Below, in pieces: positions 21,501 to 33,262 of a DNA stretch of 64,000 bases. Position 1 is the first letter of the stretch, and each line of letters starts with the position of its first letter. The position numbers and the translations under genes are program-made. The DNA comes from Centrapalus pauciflorus (taxonomy: Eukaryota; Streptophyta; Magnoliopsida; Asterales; Asteraceae): NCBI GenBank assembly GCA_020465985.1, contig JAANYP010000415.1, forward strand, positions 169,409 to 233,408, given 5' to 3'. The notes beneath the pieces are model-generated. The model had not been told where the DNA came from and searched no databases. It saw nothing but the letters and a program-made list of their open reading frames with translations.

Positions 21501-24500
21501 AGCTCGTGCCTTTCAAATTACTGCAGAGGAGGCGAGGGAAAACCCGGAAGTGGTTACGGGTACGTTTATCGTAAATTCTATGCCAGCAAGAGTTTTATTT
21601 GATTCAGGTGCAAATCGTTCGTTTGTTTCCACTGTTTTTTCACAAAGACTTTCCATGCCTCTGTCTAGATTATCTGCTATACTTGATATAGAAACTGCTA
21701 GCAATACTCTAGTCAAAGTAGATCACGTATACCGTAACTGCACGTTAGTAATTGAGGATGTAGTTTTCAATTTGGACCTGATTCCTATTGAGTTCAGTGA
21801 GTTTGACGTGATAGTCGGGATGGACTGGTTGATTGAGAATGAATCCCATATAGTGTGTAAGAATCGAATGATAAAGATAACTACTCCGGAGGGGCGTGAG
21901 ATTTGTATTTATGGGGATAGGAGAAGTGGGGATCTGTGTTTACTGACCATTGCAAAAGCTCGAAAGCTTGTTGCAAAGGGGTGTGACGCTTACTTAGCAT
22001 ATGCGATTGATGCTAAGGCTGAAAAGAGGACTTTGGCCGATGTGCCTGTTGTTTCACAATTCCCGGATGTGTTTCCGGAAGACTTGTCTGGCGTGCCGCA
22101 TGAGAGACAAATGGAGTTTAAAATTGACTTGATCCCTGGAACTGCACCGGTAGCTCGTTCGCCTTATCGTCTTTCCCCAACCGAGATGAAAGAAATGATG
22201 ACACAGCTTCAAGAGTTGTTGGACAAGGGCTTCATTCGACCGAGTTCATCACCGTGGGGAGCTCTGGTACAGTTTGTTCAGAAGAAATATGGCACAATGA
22301 GGATGTGCATTGACTACCGGGAGCTGAATAAGTTGACGATTAAGAACAAGTATCCACTGCCGAGGATACATGACTTGTTTGATTAGCTACATGGGGCAAG
22401 TGTGTTTTCTAAGATCGACTAGAGGTCGAGATACCATCAGCTGAAAGTTCGAGAGGAGGATGTGCCTAAAACAGCATTTAGGACGCGTTATGGGCATTAT
22501 GAGTTCTTGGTTATGCCTTTCGGGTTAACCAATGCCCCGGATGTCTTTATGGATCTTACGAATAGAGTGTGCAGACCGATGTTAGACAAGTCTGTAATAG
22601 TGTTTATTGATGATATTCTGGTGTACTCTAAGTCTGAGGCTGAGCATGCTGAACATCTAAGGGAACTGTTAGAGTTGTTGAGGAAAGAGAAGTTGTACGC
22701 CAAATTTTCAAAGTGTGAGTTTTGGCTGCAACAGATACAGTTTTTAGGACATGTGATTTCTGGAGCTGGGATTTCAGTAGATCCGGCTAAGGTAGAAGCA
22801 ATAAAGAACTGGGAACCGCCGTGTTCAGCTACTGAGGTTAGAAGTTTTCTGGGGTTGGCGGGCTACTATAGGAGGTTCATAAAGGATTTTTCTAAGATTG
22901 CAGTTCCTTTGACTGCATTAACAAAGAAGAATGCACCGTTTGTATGGGAAACTGTGCAGCAGGAGGCATTTGAGATCCTGAAGAAGGCCTTAAGTGAGGC
23001 GCCGATACTTGCTTTACCTGAGGGCAATGACGATTTTGTGGTGTATACGGATGCCTCAAGACTGGGGTTAGGTGCTGTACTAATGCAGCGCGGGAAAGTA
23101 ATTGCTTATGCTTCAAGACAGTTGAAGCAGCATGAGAAAAATTATTCATGATCTTGAGTTGACAGCGGTCACATTTGCATTGAAGTTATGGAGGCACTAT
23201 CTGTACGGTACTAAGTGTCAACTCTACACGGACCATAAGAGTTTGAAGTACATTTTCAGCCAGAAAGAACTCAATATGAGACAGAGACGATCGATGGAAT
23301 TAATAAAGGATTATGACTGTGAGATCCTTTATCATCCCGGAAAGGCTAATGTAGTAGCCGATGCCTTGAGCCGAAAAGCTTATGCTAAGGATTGTTGCTA
23401 CGTGATGACGTCTACTATGTTAACGTCAACTATTATAAATGATGTTAAGGCTGCTCAGGAGGAAGCCTTGAAAGATGAGAATATTGGTGCTGAGGATATA
23501 AGGGCACAGATTAAAAATATGGAAACGAGCGAGTCGGGATTGAAAGAGATATACGGGAGGATATGGGTGCCGAAGTTTGGGGGTATGAGGGAGGTAATCA
23601 TCGAAGAAGCACACCAGTCTAGGTTTTCTGTACATCCTGGGAGTACAAAGATGTACAACGAACTGAAAGCAGACTTCTGGTGGCCGGGATTGAAGAAAGA
23701 TATAGGCCAGTACGTGGAGAGATGCAGGACTTGCCGGCTGGTGAAAGCCGAACATCAGCAACCTTATGGCAGTCTGCAACCGCTTCCCATTCCGGAATGG
23801 AAGTGGGAGCACATAACGATGGATTTTGTTACGAAACTGCCGAAAACTAGGCGTCAACACGATGCAGTTTGGGTAATAGTGAATAGATTGACTAAGTTGG
23901 CTCACTTTATACCGATTAAAGAAAATTATTCACTGGAGAAGTTGGCTCAGATTTATATGGACGAGATCGTTTCTAGGCATGGAGTACCTAAGTCCATTGT
24001 ATCGGATCAGGATAGCCGTTTTACTTCGAACTTCTGGTCGGCTTTGCAGGAAGGACTGGGTACAAGGATTGCTATGAGTACGGCTTATCGTCCGCAAACC
24101 GATGGCCAAAGTGAAAGAACTGTCCTCACCTTGGAGGATATGATGGGAGCGTGTATACTAGACCTCGGTGGCAATTGGGATGATCATATGCCACTAATAG
24201 AGTTTTCATATAATAACAGTTATCACGCAACGATAAAGAAAGCGCCGTTCGAGGCTTTGTATGGAAGGAGATGTAGGACTCCTACGTGTTGGAGAGAAAC
24301 TGGTGAAACACCTATTGTTGGACCGGCCTTGCTTCAAGAAACAAACGAGAAGATACAGTTGATTAGACAGAACATGAAGGCGACACAGGATCGTCAGAAA
24401 AGTTATTACGATAGAAGGCACAAACTAATCAGCTTTGAGGTAAATGATTGGGTGTATCTGAAAGTATCACCTATGAGAGGTGTTACTCGTTTCGTGAAGA

Positions 24501-24868
24501 GGGGAAAATTGGCACCGAGATTCGTTGGACCATTCAAAGTAATAAAGAAGGTGGGTAATCAGTCGTATTGTTTAGAGTTGCCTGAAGGGATGTCGGGCAT
24601 ACACCCGGTGTTTCATGTTGGGAATCTTAGGAAGTCTTTTACTACTGACAATGGAGATTGGGCTAACCACACTGAGCCGCAAGTTGATGATAGGCTCCGA
24701 TATGTATAAGAGCCGGAGTTTGTGTTAGATACTAAGATGAAGAAATTGAGAAGCAAAGAGATCGAAATGGTGCTTGTACGTTGGAAGCATCATAAGGGAG
24801 CCAATCATACATGGGAGACGAAAGCTGATATGTTAAGGAAATATCCACAGCTGTTTGAAGTCAAATAA
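21501..24868 (+). pseudogene. Element E pol: protease, reverse transcriptase, RNase H, integrase, chromodomain-type tail
   Basis: Protease motif LFDSGANRSFVS is intact. Reverse transcriptase starts around FKIDLIPGTAPV and has the catalytic FIDDILVYS. It is cut by TAG at 22384-22386 and at 22420-22422. A frameshift near 23150 joins reverse transcriptase/RNase H to the next frame at HDLELTAVTFALKLW. Integrase has the HHCC zinc-binding region (H...GSTKMY, C..C) and D, D, E in ITMDFV, VSDQDSRF and QSERTV. TAA at 24707-24709 precedes a 52-codon tail (VRWKHHKGANHTWE) of chromodomain type ending at 24868. Reverse transcriptase before integrase identifies Gypsy. Confidence 0.88.
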
Positions 24869-24905
24869 CTTCGAGGACGAAGTTACAGCGTGGTGGAGCC
24901 CATGT

Positions 24906-26464
24906 TGTAACATCCTCGAATTCAATTACTGTAATTCGGATCTATTTAGATGGATAATTTATAATTAAGTTGAAATATGAGCAATGATTAAGTATTTGGG
25001 ATATTTAAAAGTTTGTTGTTATTTTTAGAAAATTGAGAACACTGAATTATTATTATGGAGTATTATGAATTATAAAAGTTCGTAATGATAAAATTAAGAA
25101 TAAATCAGTATTTTATGGAACCGGTTAAGTTGAGGGGTGAAATGTGCAAAATGGGGAAAATAAGAATAAAAAGGCTAAATGCCTTTCATTTGCACACTTT
25201 TCTCTCTCTCTAGACTCTCTCTCTATCCTCTCTCTACCTTCTCTCTAGATTATCTCTCAAACCGACCGGCCGATTATCGAGTTCTATACGTTATCGGAAA
25301 GATCTCGAGGAGTACTACAACAATCTACGGTTGCATTCTTGATTTCGTACGAATTTGAGGTAAGAATCGGCCCTTTTAAGCTTTTATATTCGGTTTTGAA
25401 GACATGAATTCGAGTTTATCAATTATTGTGTGAATAAAGCTAATTTGGCATGAGTTTTAACTAGAATATGATAGAGTTTGTGTAATAGAATCGAAACTAG
25501 GCTTAATACATGACATATTCGTGATTTTAGACTTGGAAATGTATTATTTAAGCTGTAAATATGAACAAATTCGAGAATGCCAAGAACAAAGTCGAAATGC
25601 AAAGAACAAACTCGATTTTTGTACTAAATTCGCGAATGTATTCGAATTTAACATCATGGGGTTCGAATTTATCCCCTAAATTCGAATGGGGTTCGATCTT
25701 AACCCCTAAAGGGTTCGAATTTAGCCCTAAATTCGAATGGGGTTCGAATTTAGCCTCTAAATTCGAGTTTGATGCCTAAAAAAAATTGAAACTCACTCTC
25801 TAAACTCGAATATTTTGAATGAAATTCATAGTCAACGCATAAAATAAATTCCAAGTGTTGGAAATTCGGATGGGGACCGGATTCGGATATGTCTCGAAGA
25901 TGGATTTGAATTTACCTTGGATCCGAGATGGGAATCAAATAATGCAAAACTTATAAATTTAAGGTTTTACGAAATTAAACAAGTTATTGACACGAGGTAC
26001 TGTTGCAACTGACTTACAGGTCCCTTGTGGTGTTGTTTAACCCACAGTGGGGTACTTTGTGGATCCGGTTGAAATCCCGAGGAGAAATAATAATATTGAA
26101 GTTTAATTACGCACCCACTGTGAGTACATTAGATTTCGCATGTTTATATCTTTTTTATGTTAGCTTTGCCTGCTGAGACCTGTTGCTTCATTTATTGTTT
26201 GGAATTCTACTAACTTGTGTAGATTTAGATGCACATTCATACTTGTTGCATGTCCGTTCGATTGTTGTGCATCTAGTGATGGACCGGTGGGTCGCGTCAA
26301 TTACTCTGATGTTACTGCGCTATATGACCTGGAGCTGATCCCTCTGAGGTTCTGGTAGGCAGTATGTCATCCCCGATCGTACGTTTGTCTCAGATGGTAT
26401 GTTTTATGCCGAGCTTTGGGCTCGAAGGGGCTGCGGCTCTGGTTCCGTACTTGGTGTACGAAGA
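24906..26464 (+). repeat. Element E 3' LTR (truncated)
   Basis: Starts TGTAACATCCTCGAATTC and follows the 5' LTR closely until TACTTGGTGTACGAAGA. There the sequence switches to element D spacer. About 440 bp of LTR end are missing. Confidence 0.85.
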
Positions 26465-27121
26465 TGAAGATGTAACAGTATGAGGTATTTATAGGATTTG
26501 TGGTAGTAGTGAGGAAGACGAAGATGTAAAAGTATGAGGTATTTATAGGATTTGAATGTGAGTGGGTATGAGAGAGAAACATTTGGGTGGTTGATTTGAA
26601 AAGGTCGTTAACGGAAAATGGAACGGTTGTCCATGTCAGACCATTTGTCAGACCACTTGAGCCCTTTTTAATCACTAACATACGTAACCCACATTATCCG
26701 CGGTAATTAAGTTAAATAAAAACAGAAATTAAGTAACTTAATTGTGAAGAAAGGTAATTAAAAACTGTTGGTCTAAGCTATTGGTCAAACCTGTGATGAG
26801 CAGGGTCAACACAAGCTGTTCATTCTTTAAGCTGTTCCCTCAGCCTGTTTAACTATGTAGGAACAGGTTGTGTCCAATAGCTGACCAGGTTACAAGACAA
26901 TGTCTTGTAAATCAGTGTGAGGGAGTGAGCAGAGTGAAGAATGGACCATCAGATCAGGCTGGACGAGTAAACAGTTTTTGTTCAGCCTGTTGTATGTTCA
27001 AGCTGTTCAAGGATTTTAGAAAAATGGCTAAGTACATAACATGCAGAGCCAGTTCTGTCTAAGCTGTTCTGAGAAACTTGATCAGTGTGAGACATACAAA
27101 GTCTTAGACCTTTGAGGACAC
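26465..27121 (-). promoter_or_regulatory. Element D post-pol spacer with a duplicated core promoter
   Basis: No gene is present between pol's stop and the E junction. Reading on the minus strand, a 35-bp unit containing CCTATAAATACCTCATAC occurs twice (26520-26554 and 26466-26500), 54 bp apart. Both copies hold a perfect plant-type TATA box (TATAAATA at 26540-26547 and 26486-26493) followed 25-35 bp on by pyrimidine-rich TTACATCTTC. The aORF of the same element would begin just downstream if E were absent. I infer an internal promoter for a separate aORF transcript. The rest of the spacer contains repeated AAGCTGTT/CAGCCTGTT words. Confidence 0.6.
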
Positions 27122-30100
27122 TTAGTCACTTTTGTTTAACATGCCCAGCTTGCTGACAAGGTAATTAAACCTTGTTTCATCAAGAGGTTTGGTGAAAATG
27201 TCTGCAAGCTGTTCATTTGTGGAAATAAAACTTACCTCCACATTACCTTTCTGAATGTGATCCCTGATGAAGTGATGTCTGACTTCAATATGCTTTGTTC
27301 TTGAATGAAATACTGGATTGTTGGAAATGGCTATGGCACTTGTGTTATCACACAGAATAGGAATTTTCCTATACACAAGCCCATAATCTTCAAGCTGATG
27401 CTGCATCCACAGAATCTGCCCACAGCAGCTTCCAGCAGCAATGTACTCAGCTTCAGCAGTAGAAGTAGACACTGAGTTCTGCTTCTTGCTACACCAACTT
27501 ATCAACTTACCACCAAGGAGTTGACATCCACCTGTTGTGCTTTTCCTATCTAGCCTGCAGCCTGCAAAATCAGAATCTGAATAACCTGTTAGTTCAAGGC
27601 TGGAGTCTTTGGGATACCAAAGACCCAAACCTGGTGTACCCTTCAGGTATCTGAAGATTCTCTTAACAGCAGCTAGATGAGATTCCTTTGGATCAGCTTG
27701 GAACCTAGCACACAGACAGGTGGCAAACATAATATCAGGTCTACTAGCAGTTAAGTATAGCAAGCTCCCAATCATACCTCTGTAAGCTGTTACTGAAACA
27801 GCTTTGCCACTGGTATCAGCATCCAATTTTACATTGGTTGCCATTGGGGTTTTAATAGGAGAACTTTGATCAAATTTAAACTTTTTCAAGAGATCTAAGG
27901 TATACTTTCTTTGATTTATGAAAATTCCAGTTGAGGTTTGTTTAACCTGTAATCCTAAAAAGAAAGTAAGTTCTCCCATCATACTCATTTCATATTTAGA
28001 TTTCATGAGTAATGAAAAATTCTTGCATAACTGCTCATTGGTAGAACCAAATATTATATCATCCACATAAATTTGAACAAGCATAATATCATATTTCACC
28101 TTCTTTATGAACAGTGTAGTATCCACTTTACCTCTGGAATACCCATTGCTCATAAGGAATTCAGTAAGAGTGTCATACCAGGCTCTAGGGGCTTGTTTGA
28201 GACCATAGAGAGCTTTGTCCAACTTATAGACAAAGCCTGGATGATGTTCATTTTCAAAACCTGGAGGCTGCTTGACATAAACTTCTTCTTGCAGCTTCCC
28301 ATTCAAAAATGCACTCTTCACATCCATTTGAAATACCTTAATGCTCTTATGAGCAGCGTAGGCTAGATACAAACGAATTGCTTCTAGCCTGGCCACAGGA
28401 GCAAATGTCTCATCATAGTCAATTCCTTCCTCCTGTCTATAACCTTGAGCAAACAGTCTTGCCTTATTTCTTATGACATGACCTTGCTCATCCATCTTAT
28501 TCCTGAAAACCCATTTAGTGCCAATTATAGTTTTGCCTTTAGGTGCAGGGACCAGCTTCCATACCTTGTTTCTCTCAAACTGATTGAGTTCTTCTTGCAT
28601 GGAAGTGATCCAATTGGCATCTTTTAGTGCTTCATCCACTTTCTTTGGCTCCATTAGTGAAACAAAACTAGAGAACATACAGAAGTTCCCTAAGTTGTCC
28701 CACCTTGTTTGTACCCCTTTGTTGATGTCACCAATTATTTGATCATTGGGGTGACATCTGATCCACTTAGGATCATTCTTCAATGATGATTCTCCTGAGT
28801 TATAAGCAGCTTCAGCAGGTTCTGTTGAACAGCTCTCAAGATTTTCAGACACACTGTTGTCTTGAGTCTGCTCACTTGTTGAACATGACTGACCACTGTT
28901 GAACATATCAGCAGAGGAACCAGGAAAATCAGCATTGATAGGTTCAGGACATGCAGTTGTAATTAGATCAGTACACTTATTCACACAGGGTGTATTGACA
29001 TAATCATCATCATGCCCATCATGATTAACAGGTTCCACACTGGGTGTTGTGGAAGCTTTTGAGTCCTCTTCACTATTTGAATGCATTAGATCATCAAAGT
29101 TTAATTCTCCTGAAACTGATTCAGGAACTGCTTTGGTGGGAGCATTCTTGGACTCTTCAAAGGTGACATTGATAGATTCATCTATCACCTTTCTTTTGTT
29201 GTTGTACACTCTGTAGGCTTTAGAGATAGCAGAGTAGCCAACAAACACACCTTCATCAGCTTTTGGTTCAAACTTTGCCAGTTGGTCCCTTTGATTCAAA
29301 ATGAAGTAGGGACACCCAAACACATGGAAGTCACTGACATTTGGTTTCCTCCCTTTGAGCAGCTCATAGGGGGTCTTGTTGAACCTTTTCACCACTAAGG
29401 ATCTGTTTTGGGTGAAGCAGGCAGTGTTAACAGCTTCAGCCCAGAATGATGAAGGTAAACCAGATGCACACAGCATGGTTCTAGCAGCTTCAATGAGAGT
29501 TCTGTTTCTTCTTTCAGCAACTCCATTTGGTTGTGGAGTTCTTACAGCTGAGAAGTTTTGAGTAATTCCTTTCTCTTCACAGAAGTCCTCAAGAATACTG
29601 TTTCTGAATTCAGTACCATGATCACTTCTAAGCTGCTTTACTTGGGCAGAGTTCAGTATTTCCATCTTTTTCACAAATCCAATAATTTCTCTAGCAGCCT
29701 CTCCTTTGCTCTTCAAGAAGATAACCCATGTGTACCTGGAGAACTCATCAATCATTACTAGAGTGTATCTTCTTCCTCCTAGACTTGGGACATTAACAGG
29801 TCCAAACAAGTCCATATGGATTAAGAAGAGAGGAGTATCAATAGAGAAGTTATGTTTGGATTTAAATGATGATTTCCTCTGCTTGCCTTTCTCACAAGCT
29901 GTGCAGAGTTTATCTTTAACAAAGGTCATAGAAGGCAAACTTGTCACCAACTCTTTCTTACAGAGTTTGTTGATGTTCTTGAAGTTCAGGTGTGACAGCC
30001 TTTTGTGCCATAACCAGTTTAAGTCTGCATTTGTTCTTGTGAGAAAACATGTTTCAGTTGTGGGATCAGCAGATTGCATGTCCACAACATATACACCTTT

Positions 30101-30397
30101 TTTTCGTTGAGCACACAACACAACTTTGCCTTGGGAATCCAATATGTAACCCAGGTGCTCATCAAAGTTTACATTATAGCCAGCATCACACAGTTGACTT
30201 ATGCTAACAAGGTTATGTTTTAGCCCAACCACATAGGCTACTCTTTTGAACACTGCACAACCACCTATAAGAGTTCCATATCTCTCAGTGGATCCCTGTA
30301 CATTGTCACCAAATGTGACTTTTGGCCCTTTTTCACGCATGAGATCACTCAGCAGGTCCTTACAACCTGTCATGTGCCCTGAGCAGCCACTGTCCAA
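27122..30397 (-). CDS. Element D pol (Copia), open for 1091 codons
   Basis: One uninterrupted frame. The region is open a little beyond the point given, which is the leucine codon before the protease motif DSGCSGHMTG. In order: protease DSG, pre-integrase zinc domain (WHKRLSHLNFKNINKLC, CTACEKGKQ), integrase D-D-E in IHMDLFGP, RSDHGTEF and NGVAERRNRTL, reverse transcriptase (QMDVKSAFLNG, YVDDIIFGS), and RNase H (YSDSDFAG, STAEAEYIA, DNTSAIAISNNP). All catalytic motifs look intact. It is the best preserved enzyme set in the window and would act in cytoplasmic particles and then in the nucleus. It cannot be made as a fusion from this copy because gag is broken. Confidence 0.9.
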   Translation of the reverse strand: MDSGCSGHMTGCKDLLSDLMREKGPKVTFGDNVQGSTERYGTLIGGCAVFKRVAYVVGLKHNLVSISQLCDAGYNVNFDEHLGYILDSQGKVVLCAQRKKGVYVVDMQSADPTTETCFLTRTNADLNWLWHKRLSHLNFKNINKLCKKELVTSLPSMTFVKDKLCTACEKGKQRKSSFKSKHNFSIDTPLFLIHMDLFGPVNVPSLGGRRYTLVMIDEFSRYTWVIFLKSKGEAAREIIGFVKKMEILNSAQVKQLRSDHGTEFRNSILEDFCEEKGITQNFSAVRTPQPNGVAERRNRTLIEAARTMLCASGLPSSFWAEAVNTACFTQNRSLVVKRFNKTPYELLKGRKPNVSDFHVFGCPYFILNQRDQLAKFEPKADEGVFVGYSAISKAYRVYNNKRKVIDESINVTFEESKNAPTKAVPESVSGELNFDDLMHSNSEEDSKASTTPSVEPVNHDGHDDDYVNTPCVNKCTDLITTACPEPINADFPGSSADMFNSGQSCSTSEQTQDNSVSENLESCSTEPAEAAYNSGESSLKNDPKWIRCHPNDQIIGDINKGVQTRWDNLGNFCMFSSFVSLMEPKKVDEALKDANWITSMQEELNQFERNKVWKLVPAPKGKTIIGTKWVFRNKMDEQGHVIRNKARLFAQGYRQEEGIDYDETFAPVARLEAIRLYLAYAAHKSIKVFQMDVKSAFLNGKLQEEVYVKQPPGFENEHHPGFVYKLDKALYGLKQAPRAWYDTLTEFLMSNGYSRGKVDTTLFIKKVKYDIMLVQIYVDDIIFGSTNEQLCKNFSLLMKSKYEMSMMGELTFFLGLQVKQTSTGIFINQRKYTLDLLKKFKFDQSSPIKTPMATNVKLDADTSGKAVSVTAYRGMIGSLLYLTASRPDIMFATCLCARFQADPKESHLAAVKRIFRYLKGTPGLGLWYPKDSSLELTGYSDSDFAGCRLDRKSTTGGCQLLGGKLISWCSKKQNSVSTSTAEAEYIAAGSCCGQILWMQHQLEDYGLVYRKIPILCDNTSAIAISNNPVFHSRTKHIEVRHHFIRDHIQKGNVEVSFISTNEQLADIFTKPLDETRFNYLVSKLGMLNKSD

Positions 30398-30446
30398 GTA
30401 CCAAACTTGGGATGGTTGTTTTTCCTGCAGAGTGATGAGAAGAATA

Positions 30447-33200
30447 TTAGATATTTTTAGGGGAACTCATCACAGAGATGAGTTCTCCTACTTCATCAAC
30501 ATTTGTTGATGGACTTGTGATGTCAACACTAATATTCCCTATTTGAATGGTATCAGTTTGAATACCACTCTCATTGACTGAGATGTTTCCAACATTGTTT
30601 ATGTTGGCAGTGAGGGAACCATCAGAGTCAGCAGGCCTCATGTCCTCAGTTTCAGGACAGTCTTTGGCCAGATGTGTCTTCATTCCACATTTATAACACT
30701 TTCTCCTTTTAGCATTTTTGGAAGAAGACCTTTCAGAAACACATTCTGGGTTAATTCTGTTGATTACAGCAGGTTTAGCAAACTTATTACTTTTTTATGA
30801 ATCAACAGCTTGAGTGGAAAGTTCAATAGCCACAGCTTTGCCTGTCTCTTCTTTCCTCTTTTTAAGAGGGCATATGTCAAAGATAGGAAGCTTAATTGGC
30901 TTTTGAACTTCCACAAGTTTAGGAAACTTATTCCCAGATCTCTCAGGCTGAGTAATGGCTTTGCCTTTGCCTTTGCCCTTCCTGAGATGTGATTGATGTT
31001 GCCTATCAACATAATCATTATTTCTGGTTTTTAAATACTTATTCTCATTTAAAACCAGTTTACCACTATGATTAGAAAACTTATTTGAAATCACAGCAGG
31101 TTTGCCTTCAACCTGAGACTTACTCTTGTTAAAGGCAGACTGCTTACCTTTTGAAAACTTATTTTCAAAATGTTCAGCATTAAAAGGATTAGTATGCCTT
31201 TTTACATCAGCTTTAGACCCAAAGCCTGTTTTGTCAACAGGTTTGGTGTTCACAGCTGCAGTTTGGACATGCTTTCCTTTCTTTTGCTTGTGTGAATCAG
31301 CAGAACACTTAGCAAGCTTATTTGATGGAAAACTTATTTCATCAACAGCTTTTGAGCTAGGTTCACACGAGCTGTCAGTGTTTTGAGGCCTGACAAACCT
31401 GTTTGTTGAGATTAATTTACCATTCACTTTTTGAATAAAAGTGTTTGGAAGCTCACCAAGAGTGGACAAGTCTTCTTTTAAATTATTAACCTCAACAATG
31501 GAAGCTGCTGTGTCAAGATCCCCTCCAAGATAGGCTTGGATTTGTGCAGGAATCTGCTGACTTATGCAGTGGCTGACTTTTTGTGCAGATTGGCACCAAG
31601 AGTCAACTATCTTTTGAAGCTTAGCATGTTTTATATCTGTTTCTCTCTTTTCTTCCAGTAAAATGGAATTGATGTGTTTTAACTAATCAAGCTCAGCTTC
31701 CAACTTATAGAAGCTGTCCAGTTTACTGGATTTTGTTTCAATATCAGTTTTAAGCTTAGAGATTTCAGATAATAAAACAGCATGCTTCTCAACAGCAGCT
31801 TTCAGATCAACAAGCATATATTCAAACATTTTAACTTTTTCTTCAGAACTGTAATCCATAAAATTTTGTACCTTATACATCATTGTAGGGTTCCAGTTCT
31901 CCAAGCTGCTGAAAGCTTCAGCTTCAGCCAGATCCTGTTTGAAGTTGCTTCTTGATGGGACATCAGTGTTGGCCATCAGACAGTTATTGTCTTCTTCATC
32001 AGATGATGAATCAGACTCCTCCCAGTCACAAGTTTCTGCCATTAGTCCCTTTTTCCGGTTAGAAACCACTGAGTTTTCTAACTTCCTTAGCTTAGCCATG
32101 GCCATAAGGTACTTAACCCTATAGCCATCATCCCTGTTTGTCTTGTGTGGTTTGGATGACTGACCAATAGCTTTTGACACACAGTCAGCTTCTATATGGC
32201 CAGTTTTGCCACATTTGAAGCACTCAGCTTTGGTCTTGTCAAATGCTTTCTTTTTGGCAGCATTTGAGCTTCCCTGTAGCATGTTTCTTACAAACCTTTT
32301 CTTGTTGAACCTTTTGACAAGCATGGCTGTCATCTGCTCATCATCCAGTTCAACACTATCTGCATTGTCTTCCTCATCAGACATTTCCTCCTTATCATCA
32401 GCCTGTTGATCAGGTTGAGTGAACACATCACTCACTTGATTTACAGGTTGTCTCACACTTGGCACAAAGGCTGCACCTTTCTTAGATATTTCCAAGGCAT
32501 TTCTCTTCTGTTACCTTGATTGCTCATCATTCAGTAAGGATCCATATAAGTTAACAAGATCCATACTTTTGATGGTACCTGAATTCCTTAAAATTGTAGA
32601 AAAATAATTTCATTCTTCAGGCAGAACATCTAAGAACTTGTTTACCAAAGTCAAGCTGTCCTTGGTGATCCCAACAGCTTTGACATCATTTACAAGAGCA
32701 GTAAACCTGGTGTAGGTTTCAGTGAGAGTCTCCTTTGGTTTTGCAAAGAAGAGTTCATACTGTCTAACAAGATTATTAATCCTGTTGTCAAGTGTGATTG
32801 TGGGTCTATCATAGACGGTACACAAAGTATCCCACATCTCCTTTGCAGTCTTCATCTTCTCAACCTGTTTGAACACATCATCAGGTAGAGAGATGACCAG
32901 ATTGTTTCTGGCCTTTGCATCAAGAGCCACCAGTCTTTTGTCTTCATCAGACCATTGAGCTTTTGCTTTCTCAAATGTTCTGATTTCAGGAGCAGCTCCT
33001 TCAACAGCAGGAGTTATTGTTGTAACAGAGGTTGGCACATAGGGACCCTCCATTACAATCTCTGGTAGTTGTACATCCAGATTCTCTAAGTAGAGCATCA
33101 TTCTGCACTTCCAACCAGAAAAGTACTGATGATTGAACTTTGGAGGTTTTCCCATTGAGCCATTGTCATAGTATGAGGAACTTGCAGCACTGTTGTCCAT
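30447..33200 (-). pseudogene. Element D gag
   Basis: Starts MDNSAASSSYYDNGSMGKPP. The Copia gag domain follows (FSGWKCRMMLYLE, MWDTLCTVYDRP, YTRFTALVNDVKAVG). It is one frame over 2.75 kb but carries TGA at 32610-32612, TAA at 32511-32513, TAG at 31683-31685, TAA at 30795-30797 and TAA at 30447-30449. Two zinc knuckles far apart: CFKCGKTGHIEADC near 32190-32230 and CYKCGMKTHLAKDC near 30660-30700. A serine/glutamate-rich, partly coiled-coil stretch and a lysine-rich stretch lie between them. The pol frame is one base off, with the switch near the CCCCTAAAAA run at about 30460. Several stops replace expected tryptophan or glutamine codons. Confidence 0.85.
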
Positions 33201-33244
33201 GGAAACTTTGGGAGAATGAGAGATCTAGAATGACACACACTCTA

Positions 33245-33262
33245 AACTGCTCTGATACCAGT
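33245..33262 (-). promoter_or_regulatory. Element D primer-binding site
   Basis: In element sense the bases after the LTR read ACTGGTATCAGAGCAG, a perfect TGGTATCAGAGC complement of initiator tRNA-Met. Confidence 0.85.

Larger units (their letters stand above)
18073..26464 (+). mobile_element. Gypsy element E (plus), Tekay/Del-like chromovirus, 3' end truncated
   Basis: Long LTRs starting TGAAACATCC/TGTAACATCC, a tRNA-Met-type primer site, gag with three zinc knuckles, then protease, reverse transcriptase, RNase H and integrase in Gypsy order, and a C-terminal segment of chromodomain type. The 3' LTR stops after about 1.56 kb; the last ~440 bp present in the 5' LTR are missing, so no target duplication can be checked. 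The left flank is GTGAT. E is inserted in element D between its internal promoter and its aORF. Confidence 0.88.

Noticed and set aside
26367..26681. Minus-strand frame of 104 codons over the E/D boundary
   Set aside because: It crosses the junction of two elements at 26464 and covers the duplicated TATA units; it is an artefact.
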